Shown piece by piece: positions 24,578 through 34,401 of a stretch of DNA of 39,517 nt. The position numbers and the translations under genes are program-made. Source of the DNA: Acidimicrobiia bacterium (lineage in GTDB: Bacteria; Actinomycetota; Acidimicrobiia; Spongiisociales; UBA5794); contig JANTHO010000019.1 in assembly GCA_024762335.1 (NCBI GenBank), forward strand, positions 1 through 39,517, given 5' to 3'. Below the pieces are notes generated by a model. That model had not been told where the DNA came from. It was given only the letters and a program-made list of their open reading frames with translations, and did no database searches. The stretch's first letter is position 1. Each line of letters begins with the position of its first letter.

Positions 24578-24815
24578 GCCTTCAGCCTCCCACACACATT
24601 GCTCTTCCGCCACTCGCGTCCGATGCTGATCTGACCAAGAACTCGTCGGTGTCGTGCCGCTGTATGCGAGGAGAGGCGTTCAGATGGAGGTGAGGCATGG
24701 ACTGGGAGAGTGGCTACGATTCTGTCTTCAGGAAACCCGACCGAGAAGCCGAATGACGAGCGTCAATCTGGATGATTCCGGAGGTAGAGCGGCGCTGCCG
24801 CGCGGCAGGTGTCTC

Positions 24816-25541
24816 ATGGAGTGTGCGGAGCGGATGGATCGTCTCCTCACATGGGGCCTCGAACCTGCTGAACGAGAGGACATCCTCCGGGAGCGCCTTG
24901 CCGACCGCTATGACCATCTTGCCGATGCTCCGTTGTCCGCCGTGTGGTTCCGTTCACTCCGGAGCGCCCTAGCGGACCTCTGGTACCGACTCGTGGGCGG
25001 GGACATGTCGGCAATCCCGGTGGCCGCGATGTTCGCCCTCATCGGTTTCGGAGCACTATCGGACACCTTCACCTCCGACATGCCGCTGCTGCTCAACGCA
25101 ATGAATCTTTTCACGGCACTCGGTTTCATCACGATGGCCGTTGCCGGCTTCGTTCGTCCAAGGGCACTCGAGCGAGCATGGCTCCTTCCCGGCGTCGTGC
25201 TCGCCTCGATCGGATCGCTGGGCGGTGCCGTTGCGCTCCCCGTGCCGCCGGGCGCCGGGTTGTACGACTGGTTCACGAAGCTCGCGCTCGGCGGTGTCGC
25301 CGTCGGTCTTGCGGTGGTTGCCGTCTCTCTCGTTCCCCGGACACCGACTCGATCTCTCTTCGTCAAAGGAGGGACGATCCTCTGGAGTTCGGCTTTCGTC
25401 TTTGCTGTGGGGCAGTTCGGCTGGGCGATCTTCGCTGTGCCGGTCTACTCGACACGATCTTCGTCTCTGATGGTGGCGGCGGCTGCCGTCGTCGCGGCTG
25501 CCGTTCTGAGCCGCATTCGCCACCTGCCGATTTCTGCATAG
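24816..25541 (+). CDS. Small multi-pass membrane protein preceding a PadR regulator
   Basis: The 241-residue product starts with about 60 soluble residues (MECAERMDRLLTWGL..ERLADRYDHLADAP) and then about five or six predicted helices. The soluble part with DILRERLADRYDHL resembles the short cytoplasmic leaders of membrane proteins found beside PadR regulators in actinobacteria, though I could not name the family. The start at 24816 follows AGGTG at a five-base gap; a longer frame from 24654 and a later ATG at 24834 are alternatives. The regulator gene starts 51 bases downstream. The gap of about 240 bases upstream shows no other feature. Confidence 0.6.
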   Translation: MECAERMDRLLTWGLEPAEREDILRERLADRYDHLADAPLSAVWFRSLRSALADLWYRLVGGDMSAIPVAAMFALIGFGALSDTFTSDMPLLLNAMNLFTALGFITMAVAGFVRPRALERAWLLPGVVLASIGSLGGAVALPVPPGAGLYDWFTKLALGGVAVGLAVVAVSLVPRTPTRSLFVKGGTILWSSAFVFAVGQFGWAIFAVPVYSTRSSSLMVAAAAVVAAAVLSRIRHLPISA

Positions 25542-25592
25542 AACGTTCAATATTATGGAAGGGGAGTGGACCATGGCGGGAGGGGAGCACCG

Positions 25593-25979
25593 ATGAGACG
25601 CAAAGGGGACACAGCACTCGTCCCGAACGAGATCAAGCTGTTGCTTGCCGCGATGTCGATGACGACGTCCGACGAGTCCGAATTTCACGGGTATGCCCTG
25701 GCGAAGGAGATGGCTCGCCTCGAAGGGACGCCGAATCCGTTGGCGCAGTCGACGCTCTACCGGGCGCTTCGACGGCTCGAAGAGCGTGGCGCGCTCGAGA
25801 GCCGATGGGAGTCGATGGAAGAGGTCATCGCCGACGGTCGCGATGGGCCGGCACGTCGCTATTACACGATGACGGCCACCGGCGTCGCTCTGGCCACCAA
25901 GGCGGTTCGCGACGCAGAGCGGGCGAAGCTGAACAACCCCTGGCAGGGCTGGGTTCCCGGACTCGTCGGCGGTCCGTAG
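25593..25979 (+). CDS. PadR-family transcriptional regulator
   Basis: The 128-residue protein has the winged-helix pattern of PadR: EIKLLLAAMSM, a middle region FHGYALAKEMARLEG, then LAQSTLYRALRRLEERGALESRWES as recognition helix and wing, and GPARRYYTMTATGVALATKAV as the conserved second part. PadR proteins repress operons for efflux or membrane proteins in response to a small molecule. GGGAGGGGAG lies upstream of the ATG at 25593. It probably controls the membrane-protein gene 51 bases upstream, with which it could be co-transcribed. The C-terminal dimerisation helix is short. Confidence 0.85.
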   Translation: MRRKGDTALVPNEIKLLLAAMSMTTSDESEFHGYALAKEMARLEGTPNPLAQSTLYRALRRLEERGALESRWESMEEVIADGRDGPARRYYTMTATGVALATKAVRDAERAKLNNPWQGWVPGLVGGP

Positions 25980-26015
25980 AAGCCTCCCACCGCTCAACTG
26001 TTCCGGAATGACAAC

Positions 26016-26046
26016 GGGACGCGACCGGCGGAGCCGATCGCGTCCC
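26016..26046 (+). terminator. Hairpin terminator after PadR gene
   Basis: GGGACGCGA (26016-26024) and TCGCGTCCC (26038-26046) are perfectly complementary, and the 13-base loop contains a further CGGC/GCCG stem. It lies 37 bases after the PadR stop in the gap between convergent genes. Confidence 0.65.
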
Positions 26047-26261
26047 GTCCCCCCGTCGGGGTGCCGGCGCTCTCCGGAACGCGGCGCCGACTCCCGTGAC
26101 CTGGATGGTCGCACATAGGTGCGCATACGGCAAATTGAGGTGTTGCGATCCCGGATGCGCGTCCGATCGAGCCTTGTTGGAACCACCGTCGGGAGACGAC
26201 CGGCGAGAACCTTGCTTCGAGACTCTCCCGGTTCGCGAGCGCAAGGAGCCTGTCCGCTCCG
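26047..26261. other. Rest of convergent intergenic region, with a repeat-like C-rich block
   Basis: Between the terminator and the cytochrome c gene there is no gene. CCCGTCCCCCCG, which starts at 26044 next to the terminator, shares 12 bases with the hairpin repeats flanking the DUF559 unit and is followed by TCGGGG. Near the other end GGAGC and GCTCC (26245-26260) form a weak five-base stem that might end transcription of the minus-strand cytochrome operon. Confidence 0.35.
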
Positions 26262-27482
26262 TCACTCTTTCGAGCGGCGGCGGAAGGTTGAGAGGCCGAT
26301 GGCGACGAAGGCCGAGGAGGCGACGAGCAGGAGGGCGATCAGGGTGACCGCCCGCCAATCGGTCGGTTCGGATTCATCCAATACCAACTGATCGGCTTGC
26401 ATCCAGGGAGGCCCTCCTCTCGGCGCCGGTGTAGCGACGGCCGGTGCGGTGGGTTCCCACGCCCGGATGTATCCGACGATCGCCTGGATCTCGGCTTCGG
26501 TCATGCGGTCTCCCCACGCCGGCATCGGCGTGCCGGCCACCCCGAGCGTGACGATCTGCTCGATCGCGACGTCTGGCGTGTCCAGGAGGAAGCTCTCTAC
26601 GTTGAGGGCGGGGATGCGGCCGGTGCCCTGCCCGTCGACGCCGTGACAGGTCGCACAGTTCGCCTGGTAGAGGGACTCGCCGAGAGCGATCGACTCCTCC
26701 GTCGTCGGGATCGGCACGTCGGGTGCGGGAACGGCCCCATCCGGGACCTCGTCCCAGCGGGAGATGAGTGTCACGAGGTCGTCGATCGTCGCCTCGTCGA
26801 GCGTCCCGTCCCATCCGGCCATCAGCGTGCCCGACACGCCGAGGTCGATCGTGCGGGCGATCTCGTCGGGGGTCTGGGCGCGAACGACCGGGTCGTTGAG
26901 CGCCGGCGCGAGCGTCGTTCCCAATCCGTCGGCACCGTGGCAGGCGACGCACTCGGCGGCGTACGTCGTCACGGCCCGTTGGAGAGACTCGCCATCGGGG
27001 AGGAGACCGATCTCGCTGAAGATCTCCGGGTCCGGCTCCGCGGTGAACGGGACCAGCGGTGCATAGCCGAGGTTGACGACCCGATCGGCGACGGTCGACC
27101 AGTCGCCGTTCTGGACCAGCGCCACCAACTCGGAGACCTGGTAGTCGCTGAGCACACCCCCCTCGGCGAGCGACCATGCCGGCATGGCCGTGTCGAAGCG
27201 ACCCCGTGCGATCGTCTTGAACAGCGTGTCGGAATCGGTCGTGCTCAGGGCCTCGCTGTCGAGCGGAGGGGTCGAGCCGATGCCCTCCCCCTCGATGCCG
27301 TGACACACGGAGCACTGCTCGGCGTAGATCGCCGTGGCATCATCGATCTGCGTCGCGAGAATCTCGTCTTCTGCGGTGGCGATCCGGGCGGGTTCCCCGA
27401 CGATCGCCATGCCGAGACCGATCAGGATCGCTACGGCGGCGACGAAGCCGATGATGAGCTCGATGCGGCGCGTCCTGTTCAT
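26262..27482 (-). CDS. Tri-haem cytochrome c subunit of quinol:cytochrome c reductase
   Basis: The 406-residue protein has an N-terminal helix (about 8-28), three cytochrome c modules and a C-terminal helix (about 376-398), so it is anchored at both ends. Haem sites are C57-SV-C60-H61, C178-VA-C181-H182 and C276-AT-C279-H280. The likely Met ligands are M100 (TAMPAW), M221 (TLMAGW) and M320 (TPMPAW). Actinobacterial QcrC normally carries two haems, so a third module is unusual. It should carry electrons from the Rieske protein to a terminal oxidase. The start overlaps the Rieske stop (ATGA). The frame is open upstream to 27677 but that part overlaps the Rieske gene. Confidence 0.88.
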   Translation of the reverse strand: MNRTRRIELIIGFVAAVAILIGLGMAIVGEPARIATAEDEILATQIDDATAIYAEQCSVCHGIEGEGIGSTPPLDSEALSTTDSDTLFKTIARGRFDTAMPAWSLAEGGVLSDYQVSELVALVQNGDWSTVADRVVNLGYAPLVPFTAEPDPEIFSEIGLLPDGESLQRAVTTYAAECVACHGADGLGTTLAPALNDPVVRAQTPDEIARTIDLGVSGTLMAGWDGTLDEATIDDLVTLISRWDEVPDGAVPAPDVPIPTTEESIALGESLYQANCATCHGVDGQGTGRIPALNVESFLLDTPDVAIEQIVTLGVAGTPMPAWGDRMTEAEIQAIVGYIRAWEPTAPAVATPAPRGGPPWMQADQLVLDESEPTDWRAVTLIALLLVASSAFVAIGLSTFRRRSKE

Positions 27483-27988
27483 GCGTACACCACCTGAGAG
27501 CCGTCGAAGTCGTCCCGGGCGATCGCCGAACTCGTATCGATCAGCACCATGCCGGCGTCGATCGTGACGGCGAACCGGTCCAGGGGGCGCGGCGCAGGCG
27601 GGTTGAGGACGGAACCGGCGTCGTCGAATTGCGAATTGTGGCAGGGGCAGACGAATTGCTCGGTTGCCTGATCCCACGGCACGGTGCAGCCAAGGTGGGT
27701 GCAGCGCTGGTGGAGGGCGAGGAATCCGCCGTCGTCGAAACGGGTCAGGTAGAACCGGCCGTTCGTGACGTGGGTCACCGACCCGGGCGGGAAGTCGTCG
27801 ACGGCACCGGCGGTGATGACGCTCCCGAAGTCACCTTCGGCCGTCCGTGGATGGAGATAGGCGAGGCCGATGCCACCCAACTCCGCGACGGTGAGGGCGC
27901 CAACCGCGATGCCGGCGATCTTGAGAAAGGACCGGCGATCGACGGCCGGTTCGTCGGAGTGCGTGATGTCGATGGGTTGCTCGTTCAT
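27479..27988 (-). CDS. qcrA: Rieske iron-sulfur subunit of quinol:cytochrome c reductase
   Basis: The 169-residue protein has both Rieske cluster motifs: CTHLGC (96-101) and CPCHNSQF (114-121). C96, H98, C114 and H117 bind the [2Fe-2S] cluster, and C101 with C116 form the stabilising disulfide. The twin-arginine motif RRSFLK (18-23) before the single helix indicates export through Tat with the helix kept as anchor. It is one third of a three-gene operon, seven bases after the cytochrome b stop. The single anchor and short length differ from typical actinobacterial QcrA, which has three helices, and are closer to b6f-type Rieske proteins. Confidence 0.92.
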   Translation of the reverse strand: MNEQPIDITHSDEPAVDRRSFLKIAGIAVGALTVAELGGIGLAYLHPRTAEGDFGSVITAGAVDDFPPGSVTHVTNGRFYLTRFDDGGFLALHQRCTHLGCTVPWDQATEQFVCPCHNSQFDDAGSVLNPPAPRPLDRFAVTIDAGMVLIDTSSAIARDDFDGSQVVYA

Positions 27989-27995
27989 GGCACAC

Positions 27996-29417
<1,422 letters not shown>

Positions 29418-29564
29418 ACCGCGCTCCTTCGTATCGAGTCTTGATCTCAACGAATGGTGCCGAGCGATTGTGTTCGAACGACGACGGTCGTGTGTTGATT
29501 CTGTGAACGCCGACGTCTGTCGGATCACGAGCTGCGTCCGATGAGGTGGCGGGTTCGGACCGTC

Positions 29565-31622
29565 CTATGTCCGTTCCGCGGCCGGCTGTTGCTCGACGAC
29601 GGCGAGCAGATCGTCCGGGCGAAGTGGCTTGGAAAGGAAGTCGTCCATGCCGGACTTCTCGCCGCGATCGCGATAGGTCTCGTCGACGAACGCCGACACA
29701 CCGATGATCAGCGGACGGTCGCCTGATCCGTTGCTCATGGCTCGGATCATCCGGGTTGTTTCGAAACCATCCATACCGGGCATGAGGATGTCCATGAGGA
29801 TGACGTCGAAGTGATCCCTCTCCATCGCGGCGATCGCATCACTTCCGTCGGAGGCCGTCTTCGTGGAGTGACCGCGATGGTCGAGCATGCGTGTCAGGAG
29901 GAACCGGCTTGTCGGGCTGTCGTCGACGACGAGAATCTTGAGACTTCTGCGCCCTTCTCGGAGCCAGTGTCGTGTTACCAGCGTCCTGTCGTCTCCGGAT
30001 TCGACGAGAGCCATCGAAGCGCGAACCGTGTCGGCGAGATCTCCCGGCATCATCGGTCTCGAGAGATAGCCCCGGATTCCACGATCGTGGCAGCGGGCTG
30101 CGTCTCCTCGCTGACCGGAGGCAGTGATGACAACGACAGGGATCGAGGCCTGTGTGAGTTCGAGGAATCGATCGCACATCGCGAAAGAGTCAACGGCCGA
30201 CTCGATCACCGCGATCGCGGGAGCGGCGGCCTCATCATTCGAATCCCGGCAGGAATCTGCCCATTCATCGGGGCTGGAAGCGACGTAGTACCGCAGCTTT
30301 GCCTCGCCGAGGAGGGCCATGCTCTCGCGACGGGCCTCGACCGTATCGGCGATGATGAGAGCCGGTGCCTCGATCGGGGCGCGGCTCCGGAGGACGGGCC
30401 ATCCGTGGGCGTCGTCGGGGATCGTGAATCGGACGGTGAAGTGAATGCCCCTGACCCCGCCGTCGCCCGAGGCGACGGTCACGATGCCTCCCATTCGGGA
30501 CACGAGTTCCAATGCGACCGGGATATTGAGTGAATCGGTCCCGTCTCCGGTAGATGGCTTGCCGCGAGTGGGGGCAAGAGCCTCGGGAGCCGTCGATGTT
30601 TCGTTGGAGGTTGGTTCTTCCGTTCCTGCAGACACGGAGAACCGCACGGTGACGACGTCGGTGCCCCATCCGAGGACGGTCGCCCCGACGTGGATCCGAT
30701 CGGCGATCTGCTGTGCCGTGACGTTGTCGAGGAACCGGACGAGGACGAGACGGAGGCGGCTGGGATCGCCGACGACGGATGTGGGAACATCGTCGGCCAC
30801 GCTGCTCACCACTTCGATACCATGCTCCGCTGCGGACGGTGCAACGATCCGAACCACACTCGAGACGAGATCGCGCAGATCGAACGGTGTGGCATCCACC
30901 TGGAGATGGCCGGACTCGAGCATCGAGAGATCGACGAGATCGTTGGTCAGCGTGAGAAGCCTCGCGGCTTCGTCTTCGATGGTCGCAAGGGACTTGACGA
31001 TGTCCGGTGGCAGTTCCGAGTCCATCGACTTGCGGGCAGTCTGGAGAATGGTCGATGCCGGACCCGACAGACGTCCGGAGATGTGAGACAGGATCTGGGT
31101 TCGGGTCGGCGCACCGCCGTCAACGGCGATGCCCGCTTCCGAGAGGCGGCGGAGCGTCGCTTGACGATCGATTGCGTGATGGATGTAGTGATCGAGCATC
31201 GGCGTCGAGAGTTCGTCCTCGACGATGTAGGACGTGGCGCCTGCGGCAACGGCCGCTGCTCCGGTTCCGTGATCGCCCGATCCGACGACGAAGATGATGG
31301 GGATGTGAAGGCCTTCCGCATGGATCCTGGCGAGCAGATCGAATCCCGTTCGGGTCCCGACATGGTGATCGACAATGCAGACGTCGGGGCCGTCTCCAAT
31401 GAGAACGCCGAATCCGTCGGCGACCGTGAACGCCCGTTCGACGGTGCACATGCCGGAGTCGAGATCGTCGGCGAGGTGCTGGAGGACCGCCGGCATCTCG
31501 GCGCCGTCGTCGACGATGAGGATCCGCAAAGGGCCGCCGTTGCTCGGAAGTTCTTGTGTCGAAGGTTCTGAAGTCGAGCGATCTTCCGGATCTGGATCAA
31601 CCTCAGCGTCATCAATTGGCAC
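29565..31622 (-). CDS. Hybrid sensor-like protein: receiver, degenerate kinase core, two receivers
   Basis: The 685-residue soluble protein has four parts. REC1 (about 32-150) has D38, D39 and D85 but Glu (E136) for the conserved Lys. The kinase-like region (about 172-402) reads ILSHISGRLSGPA where a kinase has xxSHEIRTPL, so the phosphorylated His is replaced (G183). In the N box the first Asn is R296; the later Asn (N300) is kept. The glycine boxes are lost (GTDSLNIP for GTGLGL). REC2 (about 420-535) lacks the Asp (E474) and Lys (R522). REC3 (about 561-680) is intact: D567, D568, D611, S643, K665. It probably acts as a phosphorylation-controlled scaffold. The GTG at 31622 follows GGAG; the longer frame to 31784 runs through a terminator. 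Confidence 0.8.
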   Translation of the reverse strand: MPIDDAEVDPDPEDRSTSEPSTQELPSNGGPLRILIVDDGAEMPAVLQHLADDLDSGMCTVERAFTVADGFGVLIGDGPDVCIVDHHVGTRTGFDLLARIHAEGLHIPIIFVVGSGDHGTGAAAVAAGATSYIVEDELSTPMLDHYIHHAIDRQATLRRLSEAGIAVDGGAPTRTQILSHISGRLSGPASTILQTARKSMDSELPPDIVKSLATIEDEAARLLTLTNDLVDLSMLESGHLQVDATPFDLRDLVSSVVRIVAPSAAEHGIEVVSSVADDVPTSVVGDPSRLRLVLVRFLDNVTAQQIADRIHVGATVLGWGTDVVTVRFSVSAGTEEPTSNETSTAPEALAPTRGKPSTGDGTDSLNIPVALELVSRMGGIVTVASGDGGVRGIHFTVRFTIPDDAHGWPVLRSRAPIEAPALIIADTVEARRESMALLGEAKLRYYVASSPDEWADSCRDSNDEAAAPAIAVIESAVDSFAMCDRFLELTQASIPVVVITASGQRGDAARCHDRGIRGYLSRPMMPGDLADTVRASMALVESGDDRTLVTRHWLREGRRSLKILVVDDSPTSRFLLTRMLDHRGHSTKTASDGSDAIAAMERDHFDVILMDILMPGMDGFETTRMIRAMSNGSGDRPLIIGVSAFVDETYRDRGEKSGMDDFLSKPLRPDDLLAVVEQQPAAERT

Positions 31623-31756
31623 GGTTCTCCACTCGTTTCGTCGTACTCCGTCCTGGGTGTATCGGCAGACGCGCCGGGAATCTTCAGGTCCGTGTGGAAG
31701 TTGCGTGGATCGTTCGCGGATTCGAACCGGGGAGATGTGAGACGCTCCTCGCGACA

Positions 31757-31786
31757 ACGTGGCGGGCCCATCGGGGCCCGCCACGT
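31757..31786 (-). terminator. Perfect 13-bp hairpin after the secreted helical protein gene
   Basis: ACGTGGCGGGCCC (31757-31769) and GGGCCCGCCACGT (31774-31786) pair without mismatch around a four-base ATCG loop. It lies 55 bases after the stop of the minus-strand gene at 31842 and before the sensor gene start at 31622, so it separates the two transcripts. Confidence 0.75.
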
Positions 31787-31841
31787 GATCAAGGTCCTCG
31801 TTCCACCGGAACCCGTGCAGGTGCCGGCGGAGGTCGGGGAG

Positions 31842-32495
31842 CTACAGAGCCATGAGTGCGACGCTCGCCTGCGTCATCCATGCCCTGGCGATATGAGCCG
31901 CGTCGTGGCGTTCCTCAACGCTGCCGGATCCACCGGCGACCTCGAGGAGTGCCGAAGCGTTGTCGAGATAGTCGTTCACGGCGCTCACGTCCTCTCCGGC
32001 GGCCTCAGCCCACTCGACGATCTTCGTGAGATGATCGAGTCGGAGCGAGAACCGATCGACGTCGCGAGCGATGTGTTCGTCGTAGTCGGGAGTCTCTCCC
32101 TGACGTTCCGCTCTTCGCTCGATGCGGTCCAACTGGCGCCGTGAGACGATCGTGCCAACGATCTCGGCCGGCTCATCGAGGTCGGCGATCGCGTCGAGCG
32201 TTGCGTCGAGATTCGCGAGGATCTCCGCCTTCTGCTCGTCGGTGAGGCGATCGTTCTCCGCGATCTTCGCCTCGATCTCCGCGGCCCGTTCGATGGCGCG
32301 GTCCCGGACTTCGTCTGCGGTCTGGCCGATCCACTCGGGTGGGAAGGACCGTTCGGGTCGGGCGTGTTCGGCCCGGACCGTCCTTGGTGCCCGGTCGGCG
32401 CCGGCGGTGTCGGTGCCGGCGGCGAGTGCCGGGATCACTCCGATCGCCATGGTCGCGGCGACCAACGCCGCGAGAATCGTGATCCGTCTGTTCAT
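31842..32495 (-). CDS. Secreted helical protein of unknown function
   Basis: The 217-residue product has a signal peptide (MNRRITILAALVAATMAIGVIPALAAG) and AAGGAG six bases before the ATG at 32495. The mature part is charged and helical. One segment, QTADEVRDRAIERAAEIEAKIAENDRLTDEQKAEILANLDATLDAI, looks like the small exported helical-hairpin proteins common in actinobacteria; the rest (FSLRLDHLTKIVEWAEAAGEDVSAVNDYLDNA) is a second helical part. There is no Cys and no enzyme motif. It resembles in overall style the repeat protein at 4660-5901, but I see no clear sequence relation. Monocistronic, ended by the hairpin at 31757. Function unknown. Confidence 0.75.
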   Translation of the reverse strand: MNRRITILAALVAATMAIGVIPALAAGTDTAGADRAPRTVRAEHARPERSFPPEWIGQTADEVRDRAIERAAEIEAKIAENDRLTDEQKAEILANLDATLDAIADLDEPAEIVGTIVSRRQLDRIERRAERQGETPDYDEHIARDVDRFSLRLDHLTKIVEWAEAAGEDVSAVNDYLDNASALLEVAGGSGSVEERHDAAHIARAWMTQASVALMAL

Positions 32496-32634
32496 CTTCG
32501 ACTCCTTCAGTCGGGGATCTGTACGACACAACGGTGACAGGTCGATGTGTGGCATCTGCAAGAGAGATGTCATCTTTCTGTGAAGACGATCGCGTGTCCG
32601 GCGGGCTCAGTCTCCGGACCTGCCGTGTGCCGGG

Positions 32635-32640
32635 TACGCT
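32635..32640 (+). promoter_or_regulatory. Putative -10 box (TACGCT) of glycerophosphodiesterase gene
   Basis: TACGCT lies nine bases before the GTG at 32650 (and three before the GTG at 32644), and no Shine-Dalgarno site is present. This fits a leaderless or nearly leaderless transcript and slightly favours the later GTG as start. Confidence 0.4.
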
Positions 32641-32643
32641 CGG

Positions 32644-33663
32644 GTGTACGTGAATCACAGGACTTCGACGCTCGGCGTCTTCGTGTTGGTCGGAGGATTC
32701 CTGCTCGCCGCATGTACGGGTGGGGCTACGCCTGCGCCGTCGACTGCGCCCGACGGGCCGGCGTTCCCGGATGGATTCGATGTGGAGGGACACCGTGGCG
32801 CCCGGGGTCTGAAGCCCGAGAACACGCTTCCGGCGTTTGAAGTTGGCATGGACGTCGGTGTCTCCACCCTCGAACTCGATCTGCACTTCTCTGCCGACGG
32901 CGAGGTCGTTGTCTGGCACGACCCGGTGATCGATCCGGAGAAGTGTGGACTCAAGTCGGGCGCGCCGTCCGATGTCCCGAACCCCGACGATCCGGATGTC
33001 CCGGACACGGCGTTGGCGATCCGGTCGCTCACGGTCGCACAGTTGCGGTGGTTCCAATGCAACCGCAACCCGGACCCCGACCGCTTCCCGGAACAGGATC
33101 CGTCACCGACGCCACTGGCGGGCGACGAATACGGCATCGTCACGCTGGGCGACGTGATCGACTTTGTCGATCGGTATGCCGAATCCGACGTGAAGTCATC
33201 CGTTCAACGAGATGGCGCTGCGGTGGTGGGGTTCAACGTCGAGACGAAACGGGAGTTCGGCGATCCGGGCGCCATCGGAGATGGGTTCGACGGGGAGAAC
33301 GTCGGCCCGTTCGAACAACGACTCCTTGCCGTCATCGCCGAACACGGGATCTCGGGACGGGTCATGATTCAGAGTTTCGACACGCGGTCCCTCGAGGCAA
33401 TCCACCGTGCAGATCCGGGTATCCGACTGTCCGCGCTCAGCGTCGGAGGAGACGCGGATCCCGGCGGCTACGCCAAGCTCGGTGCATCGGTATGGTCGCC
33501 GCAAGCGTCGACGATCAGTGCCCGACGGATGACTGAAGCGAAGGAGGCGGGCCTCGCCGTCATCCCATGGACCGTCAACGACCCGTCGGTCGTCGATGTG
33601 CTGATCGAAGCCGGTGTCGACGGAGTGATCACCGACCGCCCTGACCTGTTCACCGACCGATAA
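32644..33663 (+). CDS. Glycerophosphodiester phosphodiesterase, lipoprotein
   Basis: The product has up to 339 residues. A lipoprotein signal ends in the lipobox LAAC (Cys 24) and a Pro/Thr linker follows. GHRGARGLKPENT (49-61), with H50, R51, E59 and N60, plus STLELDLHFSADGEVVVWHD (74-93), with E77, D79 and H92, form the GDPD catalytic and metal site. PWTVNDPSVVDVLIEAGVDGVITDRPDL is the usual C-terminal strand and loop. It hydrolyses glycerophosphodiesters to glycerol 3-phosphate and an alcohol outside the membrane; the importer and GlpD at 6.7-12 kb could use the product. The start is GTG at 32644 or 32650, with no ribosome site. Confidence 0.9.
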   Translation: MYVNHRTSTLGVFVLVGGFLLAACTGGATPAPSTAPDGPAFPDGFDVEGHRGARGLKPENTLPAFEVGMDVGVSTLELDLHFSADGEVVVWHDPVIDPEKCGLKSGAPSDVPNPDDPDVPDTALAIRSLTVAQLRWFQCNRNPDPDRFPEQDPSPTPLAGDEYGIVTLGDVIDFVDRYAESDVKSSVQRDGAAVVGFNVETKREFGDPGAIGDGFDGENVGPFEQRLLAVIAEHGISGRVMIQSFDTRSLEAIHRADPGIRLSALSVGGDADPGGYAKLGASVWSPQASTISARRMTEAKEAGLAVIPWTVNDPSVVDVLIEAGVDGVITDRPDLFTDR

Positions 33664-33789
33664 CCACCAGCGGATCTCCGGATCGAAGCCTATCGACCAC
33701 TTTATGCGCGCTTAGCGCACCGTTAACCCCTCATATTGTTCAATACGGCCACTGTCAGTGTTCACGTTGAGGATTTCGGAGGAGAGCCC

Positions 33790-34401
33790 ATGGCCACCAG
33801 ATCATCGAAAAGCAATCAAGCCGGGAAGAGCACGTTCACGCTCTCGCTGATCCTCGGACTTCTCCTGATCCCCCTGAGCGCCGTTGCGGCCGCTGCCTTG
33901 ATATCGAGCGACGACGGTTCGACGAGTACGACGATTCAAGCGGAACCGATCGTCGAGGAAGCGTCGGAGACCACAGTCACGACCGCGGAGACCGTGGAGG
34001 CGGAGACCGTCTTCGTCACGGAGGCGCCGTCGGCAACATCGGCCGATCTCGAGGCGGCCTGCGGCCCGGACGCCCTCGAACTGGTCGAGCGGGAAGCCGA
34101 CGGGACGATCACCGAACTCGAGCAGGCCGCTCTGGACGCTCTTCGTCAGATCTGCCTCGATGAGGGCTTCGAAGTCCCCGGTCCACCGGCTCCGGCCCCG
34201 GTTGTTCGAACCGTGACCGTTGTGAACCCGGCACCTCCCGCCACCACCGCATCTTCCAGCGAATCCGAAACAGCGTCGGGCAGTGTCGGAGATGAGCAGT
34301 ACGAAGACGATGACGACGAGAGCGACGACGAAAGTGACGATCACGAGGACGAGGACCACGACGACGAGGATGGCGAAGATCATCCCGGGGACGACGACTG
34401 A
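33790..34401 (+). CDS. Membrane-anchored protein with Asp/Glu/His-rich C-terminal tail
   Basis: The 203-residue product has GGAGGAGAG before the ATG at 33790. One helix (about 14-39) anchors it, and a Thr/Glu-rich stretch follows. A small middle part (about 85-130) contains two Cys (C91, C122) and reads LEAACGPDALELVEREADGTITELEQAALDALRQICLDEGFE, which may form a short helical hairpin closed by a disulfide. After a Pro/Ala-rich linker the last 36 residues are almost all Asp and Glu with three His (H185, H190, H198). Such a tail could bind metal ions, but this is a guess. It heads a tightly overlapped five-gene operon with ApbE and a ferric-reductase-like protein. I do not recognise the family. 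Confidence 0.75.
   Translation: MATRSSKSNQAGKSTFTLSLILGLLLIPLSAVAAAALISSDDGSTSTTIQAEPIVEEASETTVTTAETVEAETVFVTEAPSATSADLEAACGPDALELVEREADGTITELEQAALDALRQICLDEGFEVPGPPAPAPVVRTVTVVNPAPPATTASSSESETASGSVGDEQYEDDDDESDDESDDHEDEDHDDEDGEDHPGDDD

Noticed and set aside
26397-27497. Plus-strand frame of 366 codons opposite the tri-haem cytochrome c gene
   Set aside because: The minus strand has three CxxCH sites with matching Met ligands and anchors; the opposite frame has no recognisable domain.
31623-31784. Longer N-terminus for the hybrid sensor protein
   Set aside because: It would run through the perfect 13-bp terminator hairpin at 31757-31786 and adds no domain; the GTG at 31622 has a ribosome site.
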